Source: Anaerolineae bacterium
GTDB lineage: Bacteria > Chloroflexota > Anaerolineae > B4-G1 > SLSP01
Length of the DNA stretch: 14,239 bases
NCBI GenBank assembly: GCA_016927095.1
Contig: JAFGNI010000337.1
Coordinates: forward strand, 1-14,239
Direction of reading: 5' to 3'
In this document: piece by piece, positions 1-5,033 of the stretch
Position numbering within the stretch: position 1 is the first letter of the stretch
How the letters are laid out: every line of letters begins with the position of its first letter
Made by a program: the position numbers and the translations under genes
Notes under the pieces: model-generated
Seen by the model: only the letters and a program-made list of their open reading frames with translations
Database searches by the model: none
Told to the model about the DNA's origin: nothing

Positions 1-21
1 AGCATCAGAGTTCTGAGTCGC

Positions 22-834
22 CTATCGCCTATAGACACCACCTCCTTCCTGCGCGGCAGAAACCATCAGGATCGGCTCGGCACAGGTGCACGGGGACAAG
101 TCGGTCGACTGCAACGTCTCAAGCATCAGCGCCAGCAATCGATGGACCAGGTCCGGGATTCCCTCGCGGACGATCTCGATCTGGGGCTCTAGACCGGCAG
201 CCCAGTTGATGGAATAGGCTACCGCAGCATAGTGCATCCCCAGTTCGCGCGCCAATGTGGCCTCGGGCATCCCTGTCATCCCGACGACATCGCCACCTAA
301 CCTCTCAAACATCCGAATCTCAGCAGGCGTCTCAAAGCGCGGCCCGTTGGTACAGACATAGGTGCCGCCCGGGCGCAAGGTCAGATTCGCCCACGCGGCC
401 CGCTCGAGCAGCTTCCGCCGCAGTGCCGGACAACAGGGCGTGCTCGTCTCCAGATAAGCGTGCCCGGTTGGCCCACCGTCAAAGAACGTGGATGCCCGGC
501 CAGACGTGAAGTCGAGGTAGTCGTCGATGATCATCAGGCTTGCGGGTGGCACCTCACGGTTGATCGAGCCGACAGCGTTGGTCGCCAGCACCCGTGTGAC
601 TCCCAACATGCCCAACGCCGTGATGTTCGCCCGGTAGTTGATGCGGTGAGGAGGGTTCTCGCGGCTCAGGCCGTGGCGGTTGAGGTAGACCACCGGGTAG
701 GGCTCTGCCTGGGCAATGCGGACGTTCACCGGCCCGTAGTAGGTCTCAACCGTTTGCTCTTCGGCAATCAGCCCCGGAAGCTCATAGACCCCGGTTCCAC
801 CAATGATGGCCACGCGTTCGATCGCTTCTGACAT
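22..834 (-). CDS. MTAP/PNP-family nucleoside phosphorylase, probably S-methyl-5'-thioinosine (6-oxopurine) phosphorylase
   Basis: Cytosolic enzyme that splits a purine (5'-modified) nucleoside with phosphate into free base and ribose-1-phosphate. The 270 residues open with the family phosphate-loop IGGTG (11-15), followed by RHG (53-55), NYRAN (66-70), NAVGS (86-90), NGPRFET (163-169) and GMTGMPEA (185-192). At the base-binding site the motif is SINWAAG (208-214). Human MTAP, which uses adenine, has DYDCW here with two aspartates; enzymes for 6-oxopurines, including Pseudomonas methylthioinosine phosphorylase, have Asn and Ala. I therefore infer hypoxanthine-type specificity (MTI or inosine) rather than MTA. 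The start is supported by GAGGAGG five bases upstream. It is last in an operon, 27 bp after the isomerase gene. The C-terminal 25 residues, containing a CTC motif, extend beyond the usual family end. Family assignment is sure; substrate is inferred. Confidence 0.9.
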   Translation of the reverse strand: MSEAIERVAIIGGTGVYELPGLIAEEQTVETYYGPVNVRIAQAEPYPVVYLNRHGLSRENPPHRINYRANITALGMLGVTRVLATNAVGSINREVPPASLMIIDDYLDFTSGRASTFFDGGPTGHAYLETSTPCCPALRRKLLERAAWANLTLRPGGTYVCTNGPRFETPAEIRMFERLGGDVVGMTGMPEATLARELGMHYAAVAYSINWAAGLEPQIEIVREGIPDLVHRLLALMLETLQSTDLSPCTCAEPILMVSAAQEGGGVYRR

Positions 835-861
835 CTCAGCCTCCTCAGGTTATGACATACC

Positions 862-1902
862 CTACAGCAGATCGACACGAGACCTCAGGTCATATGGACT
901 GAAGACACCCGCCTTCGTGATGATGCCGGCTACCAGGTGCGGCGGTGTGATGTCAAACGCCGGGTAGTATGCGGCGATCGACGGGATCGTGGTCGGCTGT
1001 CCGCGGCACGCGCGCATCTCATCGGGGTTGCGTTCCTCGATGACGATGGAGGCACGGTCCGGTCTGTTGGGGTCGAGCCCCCAGCAAAAAGCGAAGTAGG
1101 GCACGCCGTGGTACGCGGCAGCGATCGCATTCTGAAAGGTACCGACCTTATTGACGACATGGCCGTCGAGGGTGATCAGGTCGGCGGCGGTGAAGTACTT
1201 CTGCACCTTGCCCTGTGAGAGGACGTGGGCCGGCATGTTGTCGCCGATGATCTGCACGGGGATGCCGAGCTCGTGGACGCTTGGGGCCGTGAGTCGCGCC
1301 CCCTGGAGATAGGGCCGCGTCTCAGGCGTGAAGACGCGGAGGCGTTTGCCGTCCCGTGCAGCTAGGCCCAGGCTGAGGAGGAAGGCTGTCTCGGCGAAGC
1401 ACATTGTCAAGATGCCATCGCCATCGGCCATCAGGCCGGCGCCGTAGCTTGCCGTGGCTGCGTAGTCCTCGTACTGCCGGTCTCGCTGCCGCTCTATCCA
1501 CGCCAGGAGCGTCTCCGCGAGCGGCGTGCCGTCAGCGAGTGCGTCCTCGAGGACGCCCATCGCCCGCTCCAGTCGCCGCGCCAGCGCCGTGTTGGTGGGA
1601 CGCGTGGCCACGAGCCGCGCCTGGGCTGCCTTCAGGTGTGCCAGCCGAGCCCCCGGAGGCCTCGCTTCGGCCTCCCTCGCAGCCAGGACCATCGCGTACC
1701 ACGCAGCTATGGAGGGACCGCCGCCCTGCGTCACCATATCCTCAATGGCGCGGGCGACTGACTCGACGTCCTTACACCGCACAAACAGGCGCTCGAAGGG
1801 GTAAGCGCGGCGGTCGCCGATCAGGACGGTGCCATCCTCATACCGGGCGACATTTTCCCGCCGTAGAAGGAACGGGAGCAGCTCATTGATACTAGGATCC
1901 AT
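862..1902 (-). CDS. eIF2B/MtnA-family sugar-1-phosphate isomerase (divergent)
   Basis: Member of the aldose-1-phosphate ketoisomerase family (MtnA methylthioribose-1-P isomerase, DrdI 5-deoxyribose-1-P isomerase, ribose-1,5-bisP isomerase, eIF2B alpha). Family features in the 346 residues are RPT (101-103), the catalytic Cys at C168 in LTMCFAE, ETRPYLQGARLTA (194-206), catalytic Asp D241, NKVGT (251-255), IEERNPDE (288-295) and YPAFDITP (313-320). Departures from canonical MtnA are Q59-GGG in place of the phosphate-binding RGAP loop, Met instead of His before the Cys, and His248 where MtnA has Asp. It sits between EcfT (27 bp upstream) and the nucleoside phosphorylase (27 bp downstream), whose ribose-1-phosphate product would be its natural substrate. 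The start has GAGGTGA four bases upstream. Which sugar phosphate it isomerises cannot be decided from sequence. Confidence 0.85.
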   Translation of the reverse strand: MDPSINELLPFLLRRENVARYEDGTVLIGDRRAYPFERLFVRCKDVESVARAIEDMVTQGGGPSIAAWYAMVLAAREAEARPPGARLAHLKAAQARLVATRPTNTALARRLERAMGVLEDALADGTPLAETLLAWIERQRDRQYEDYAATASYGAGLMADGDGILTMCFAETAFLLSLGLAARDGKRLRVFTPETRPYLQGARLTAPSVHELGIPVQIIGDNMPAHVLSQGKVQKYFTAADLITLDGHVVNKVGTFQNAIAAAYHGVPYFAFCWGLDPNRPDRASIVIEERNPDEMRACRGQPTTIPSIAAYYPAFDITPPHLVAGIITKAGVFSPYDLRSRVDLL

Positions 1903-1929
1903 CGTTCACCTCGGCTGTGGTCATCACCG

Positions 1930-2712
1930 CTAGAAGCTGGTCAGGCCCACGATCTTGCCATAGCCGGCGAGGTTCAGGGCAATGCTCCCCCCGACATACA
2001 GGAGTAGCAGGGCGAGTACGACCCAATCCGCGGTCCGCATCTTCATCTGCAGGTAATTGGTGCGGTCAGGCCGGGCGCCGAAACCACGAGACTCCAGGGC
2101 CATGCCGAAGATGTTCGTGTTCCTGATACTCGAGATGAAGACGGGCACCAGGAGAGGAAGGAACTTCTTCAGACGCTCAAGGATGTTGCCGGTCTCAAGA
2201 TCGAGGCCCCGGCTGCGTTGTGCCTGGCTGATCGTCACCAAGCTGGAGGCCACGGTGGGGACCAGCCTCAGCGAGGTGGAGATGGCAAACCCCACCCGGT
2301 AAGGCAGCCCCATCTTGATCATCCCCAGGATCAGCTCCTCGTTGCGGGTCGTGCTGACCAGGATCACGCCCATCGTGACGATCATGAGGATCGTCATCGT
2401 ACGGTTGATGGCGTAGTACATCGACTCGACCTCGAAGACCCAGAACAGGGGGGTCGTACCGCTCGAGAAGAAGTTCCAGAGGATCATGCTGGAGATACAC
2501 ATCACCAGCAGCACGTAGCGGATGCGGTGGAGGTTCTTCCACGAGCGCGAGATTATTAGCTGGCCCAGTACCAATGCCGCACTCGGCAGCTGCCATAATG
2601 GGTTCCGGAAGAGCAGCACGCCCACGAAGACCCCCAGAAAGACGATGATCTTGGTGCGAGCATCGAGCCGGTGATAGGGTGTGCCGTAGTCGAGATAGAG
2701 CTCCGCTTCCAT
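1930..2712 (-). CDS. ecfT: ECF transporter transmembrane component EcfT
   Basis: Membrane scaffold of an energy-coupling-factor ABC importer; it couples ATP hydrolysis by the EcfA subunits to a vitamin- or nucleoside-binding S component. The 260 residues contain hydrophobic segments near 22-56, 66-82, 105-120, 141-160, 184-197 and 229-250. The two cytoplasmic coupling motifs typical of EcfT are seen as SRG at 167-169 (SRGLDLETG) and SRG at 208-210 (ALESRGFGA). The N-terminal LDARTKI (16-22) is also typical. Its ATG overlaps the TAA of the ATPase gene by one base (TAATG), implying translational coupling. No S component lies next to it, so this looks like a shared (group II) module or one whose S gene lies elsewhere. 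Confidence 0.9.
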   Translation of the reverse strand: MEAELYLDYGTPYHRLDARTKIIVFLGVFVGVLLFRNPLWQLPSAALVLGQLIISRSWKNLHRIRYVLLVMCISSMILWNFFSSGTTPLFWVFEVESMYYAINRTMTILMIVTMGVILVSTTRNEELILGMIKMGLPYRVGFAISTSLRLVPTVASSLVTISQAQRSRGLDLETGNILERLKKFLPLLVPVFISSIRNTNIFGMALESRGFGARPDRTNYLQMKMRTADWVVLALLLLYVGGSIALNLAGYGKIVGLTSF

Positions 2713-4418
2713 TACCCGCCCCCCCCTTCCGTGCAGTTCACCAATTCCTCGGGTCGCAATATGGTGTAGCCCATCCGGTTCGTGAACTGGATGAAGTGCG
2801 GGGGACGGAGCGAGGCCTCCTCCAGTTCCTGCTCATGAGAGAAAACCTCACGGGTGGTTCCTTCGAGAAGCACACGCCCGTCCTTGATCACATAGACCTT
2901 CCGTGCGTATTCGGCCACGACCCACATGTGGTGTGTGATGAAGATGATCGTGCTTCCGTTCTCGTTGAGGTGTTTGACCATCTCCATCATGCTGCGCTGC
3001 TCGTGATAGTCCAGGCCAGTCGTCGGCTCGTCAAGAATCAGGACATCCGGCTTCACCGCAAGGACGGCTGCTACCGCAACCCGCTGTCGCCCGCTCTTGG
3101 TCATGCTGAACGGGTCCTCCTCTTCGGTGCCCTCAAGACCCACGGCTGCCAGGGTCTCCTTGACGCGCGCCTTCACCTCATCCTCCGGCAGGCCACGCAA
3201 CCGCGGGCCAAAGGAGACCTCGTCGAACACGGTCTCCGAGAAGATCTGGTGATCTGGATTCTGGAAGACATAGCCGACGTTTTTGCCCAAACGGAAGATG
3301 CCCTGCTCCTCCGTGGTCTTGCCGTTCACCGTGATCGATCCGCCGGTTGGGAGCAGCAGTCCGTTGAACTGCTTGGCCAGGGTCGTCTTGCCGCTGCCGT
3401 TCTGTCCGACGATGGCGACAATGTCGCCGGGGTAGATGTCGAGGCTGATACCGTCAAGCGCCTTCACCCCACTCGGGTAGGAGAACTCGAGATCACGACA
3501 GCGGATGAGCGGTTCCTTCGAGACCATCGCACTTTGAGCCTGTTGTTCCTTTTCCTCAATGGCCTGAAAGCGATCTTTCGATACCGTCCAGCCTGCCTTT
3601 CGGTAAGCCGCTTCGGCTTCCTCCGGCGTGAGAGGTAGGTCCGCCATCCCCATGAGCTTGTAGAAGCGCGCAATCCCCAGCGGCATCAGGCCGAGGCTCT
3701 CGAACAGGTCTACATCCTGGAGGATCTCCCGTGCAGGGCCGACCTTGACCAGCTTCCCATCGTCCAGCAGCGCGATCCGGTCGGCCTTGAGCACCTCCTC
3801 GGTCTCGTGCTCAACAACGAGGAGCGTGAGGTCCGAACGCTGGCGCAGGCGGTCGGTGATGTCGAAGATGCCCATCTTGCTAATAGGGTCCAGATCCGTG
3901 GTGGGCTCGTCCATCACCAGGACCTTGGGCTGGAGTGCCAGGACCGAGGCGATGGCAAGCTTCTGTTTCTGGCCCCCCGAGAGGGTTGAAGGAGGGCGAT
4001 TCCGGACGGCGGTCAGGCCGACGTAAGCGAGGTTCTCCTCAATGCGCCGGGCGATGTCGTCCCTCGGGATGGCGAAGTTCTCGGGGCCAAAGGCGATCTC
4101 AAGCTCGACATTCGTCGAGAAGAGCTGAGCCTCGAAGTCCTGGAAGACCAGGCCGACGTCCTCCGCCATCTGGGAGACGGTGTGCTCGCGGGTGTTCTTC
4201 CCGTAGACCACCACGTCGCCGGTGAGCTTGCCTTTGTGAAAGTGGGGGATCAGGCCGTTGATGCACGTGGCGAGTGTGCTCTTACCCGCCTCACTTGGGC
4301 CCATCAGGACGAGGAACTCACCCCTCTCAAGCTGCAGGTCGATCGCCTCAATGGCGTTCTGCTTTGTGCCCCGGTACCGATAGGTGAGATCCGTGATCGC
4401 GACTGCCGGTTCTGTCAT
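2712..4418 (-). CDS. Fused ECF transporter ATPase (EcfA1-EcfA2 in one chain)
   Basis: Cytoplasmic ATP-hydrolysing part of an ECF importer with both nucleotide-binding domains in one 568-residue chain. Positions below are from the GTG two codons upstream. Domain 1 has Walker A GPSEAGKST (42-50), the Q-loop VFQDFEAQLF, signature LSGGQ (148-152), Walker B VLVMDEPTTDLD (168-179) and switch His H206. A linker at about 245-300 follows. Domain 2 has Walker A GQNGSGKTT (340-348), VFQNPDHQIF, Walker B VLILDEPTTGLD (461-472) and THH (497-499). Its signature loop is degenerate, reading MTKSGRQRVA (441-450) instead of LSGGQ. I chose the ATG at 4418 because AAGGAG lies five bases upstream; the GTG at 4424 falls inside that Shine-Dalgarno site. 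It is the first gene of the operon with ecfT, the isomerase and the phosphorylase. Confidence 0.92.
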   Translation of the reverse strand: MTEPAVAITDLTYRYRGTKQNAIEAIDLQLERGEFLVLMGPSEAGKSTLATCINGLIPHFHKGKLTGDVVVYGKNTREHTVSQMAEDVGLVFQDFEAQLFSTNVELEIAFGPENFAIPRDDIARRIEENLAYVGLTAVRNRPPSTLSGGQKQKLAIASVLALQPKVLVMDEPTTDLDPISKMGIFDITDRLRQRSDLTLLVVEHETEEVLKADRIALLDDGKLVKVGPAREILQDVDLFESLGLMPLGIARFYKLMGMADLPLTPEEAEAAYRKAGWTVSKDRFQAIEEKEQQAQSAMVSKEPLIRCRDLEFSYPSGVKALDGISLDIYPGDIVAIVGQNGSGKTTLAKQFNGLLLPTGGSITVNGKTTEEQGIFRLGKNVGYVFQNPDHQIFSETVFDEVSFGPRLRGLPEDEVKARVKETLAAVGLEGTEEEDPFSMTKSGRQRVAVAAVLAVKPDVLILDEPTTGLDYHEQRSMMEMVKHLNENGSTIIFITHHMWVVAEYARKVYVIKDGRVLLEGTTREVFSHEQELEEASLRPPHFIQFTNRMGYTILRPEELVNCTEGGGG

Positions 4419-4533
4419 AGGCACTCCTTGGGTGTACGATATGACCCGTGCTCTGTCTCATCTCAACCGGCGCGGGTAACGGTACGCCGGACTGAACACG
4501 ATCTGCCGGGGACCGGTTTACCATCTGATGACA
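4419..4533 (-). promoter_or_regulatory. Structured 5' leader of the ECF/isomerase/phosphorylase operon
   Basis: About 115 nt separate the inferred transcription start (about 4533) from the ATPase ATG. The leader contains a hairpin with a 6-bp CCGGCG/CGCCGG stem (4485-4490 with 4467-4472, 12-nt loop). A smaller CCGG-TCC-CCGG hairpin lies nearer the 5' end, and the Shine-Dalgarno AAGGAG is near 4424-4429. I compared it by eye with TPP, SAM, cobalamin, purine and THF riboswitch cores and recognised none. It could be a plain leader or an undescribed regulatory RNA; nothing in the sequence alone proves control. Confidence 0.35.
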
Positions 4534-4539
4534 GGCACC

Positions 4540-4568
4540 ATGCTAAGTCCTGTGGGGATACATGTCAA
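4540..4568 (-). promoter_or_regulatory. Sigma70-type promoter for the ECF operon
   Basis: Read on the minus strand, a perfect -35 TTGACA (4568-4563) is followed by a 17-bp spacer and a -10 TAGCAT (4545-4540), matching four of six consensus bases. Transcription would begin near 4533. It lies just upstream of the ATPase gene and downstream of the pyrimidine-rich repeat tract, so it should drive the four-gene operon down to 22. Confidence 0.6.
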
Positions 4569-4583
4569 ATCGGTAGTGGGAGA

Positions 4584-4650
4584 AGCGACAGGGGATAAGC
4601 GACAAGGGACAGGGGATAGGGGATAAGGGATAAGGGTCAAGGGAGAGCGA
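4584..4650. repeat. Degenerate purine-rich short tandem repeat (GGGATAAG-like units)
   Basis: The plus strand carries overlapping imperfect units of the type AGGGGATA, GGGATAAG, GCGACAGGGG and AAGGGTCAAGGG over about 65 bases. It gives a strong purine/pyrimidine strand bias unlike the neighbouring DNA. It lies between the hairpin behind the Cys-rich gene and the ECF promoter. It is non-coding: the short reading frame across it translates to low-complexity PLSLIPC-like repeats. Its G-runs could fold into a G-quadruplex on the plus strand. Function unknown. Confidence 0.65.
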
Positions 4651-4681
4651 GGCGTACCGGGTTCTTGGGAATATGTGACGC

Positions 4682-4719
4682 AACACGCCGGCGAGTCGAT
4701 GGGTTCCCGCCGGCGCGTC
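4682..4719 (-). terminator. GC-rich hairpin behind the Cys-rich gene, possible terminator
   Basis: The palindromic octamer CGCCGGCG occurs twice (4686-4693 and 4708-4715) and can form an 8-bp stem around a 14-nt loop. Four more outer pairs, two of them G-U wobbles, extend the stem. It begins about 30 bases after the stop codon of the Cys-rich gene. No good U-run follows, so it may be a pause or RNA-stability hairpin rather than a full intrinsic terminator. Confidence 0.45.
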
Positions 4720-4748
4720 CGTGATCTGTATGAGCTGAAGGCAAATGG

Positions 4749-4928
4749 CTATTCTGCTGATTTCAGCTTCATCGGCTCGCCGCAGCACTCAAAGGAGCAG
4801 TGCTCGGCGCAGGTGCACTCCTCGGCTGGTTCGCCGCACGCGTCGCACTCCTTGACGACCTTTAGCTCTAGGCCGCATTCCTCGCAGACGTAGACCTCAC
4901 CGAGTCTCATATCATGACAGCTTGGCAT
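4749..4928 (-). CDS. Small Cys-rich, probable metal-binding protein (desulforedoxin/zinc-ribbon-like)
   Basis: This 59-residue protein has ten cysteines. It begins MPSCHDMRLGEVYVCEECGL; further Cys pairs follow in ECDACGEP and ECTCAEHC, and it ends with ECCGEPMKLKSAE. The opening YVCEECG plus the closing CCGEPM resembles the Cys4 iron site of desulforedoxin and of the N-terminal domain of desulfoferrodoxin (CxxC ... CC-G-x-P-M). Here an insert carrying about five additional cysteines lies between them, which could hold a second metal. The start at 4928 is set by AAAGGAG six bases upstream; an in-frame internal ATG at 4910 has no such site. A promoter-like sequence lies upstream and a GC hairpin downstream, so it is probably transcribed alone. 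A role in redox or metal handling is inferred; no exact family was recognised. Confidence 0.8.
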   Translation of the reverse strand: MPSCHDMRLGEVYVCEECGLELKVVKECDACGEPAEECTCAEHCSFECCGEPMKLKSAE

Positions 4929-4970
4929 TGTTCGCTCCTTTCTGGTTCTGGATTGAGCAGTACGGTTCTC

Positions 4971-4998
4971 AGGGTATCCAGATCGCGCGCCATGTCAA
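4971..4998 (-). promoter_or_regulatory. Candidate promoter of the Cys-rich small gene
   Basis: On the minus strand a perfect -35 TTGACA (4998-4993) is followed by a 16-bp spacer and TACCCT (4976-4971) as a weak -10. The start would be near 4964, giving a leader of about 36 nt that carries the AAAGGAG site of the small gene. It lies downstream of the glycosyltransferase stop at 5034, so the small gene need not depend on readthrough. Confidence 0.5.
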
Positions 4999-5033
4999 GC
5001 GGTCTGTCCTCCGCGGCAAGAAGACGGTCGTTG

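Noticed and set aside
2679..3638. Plus-strand open frame of 319 codons opposite the ECF ATPase gene
   Set aside because: It lies antisense to clear Walker and signature motifs, its product is low in family features, and it has no ribosome site; it is a by-product of high GC.
4419..4533. ECF leader as a TPP or cobalamin riboswitch
   Set aside because: A GAGATGAGA stretch and a GGTGCC hexamer recall parts of these cores, but the rest of each conserved core is absent or out of order.
4584..4650. Short-repeat tract considered as a CRISPR array
   Set aside because: The units are 7-10 bases, imperfect and directly abutting, with no spacers and no cas genes.
4543..4788. Minus-strand open frame of 81 codons over the repeat tract
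   Set aside because: Its translation is dominated by SLIPCPLS-like repeats from the tandem tract and it overlaps the ECF promoter and the end of the Cys-rich gene.
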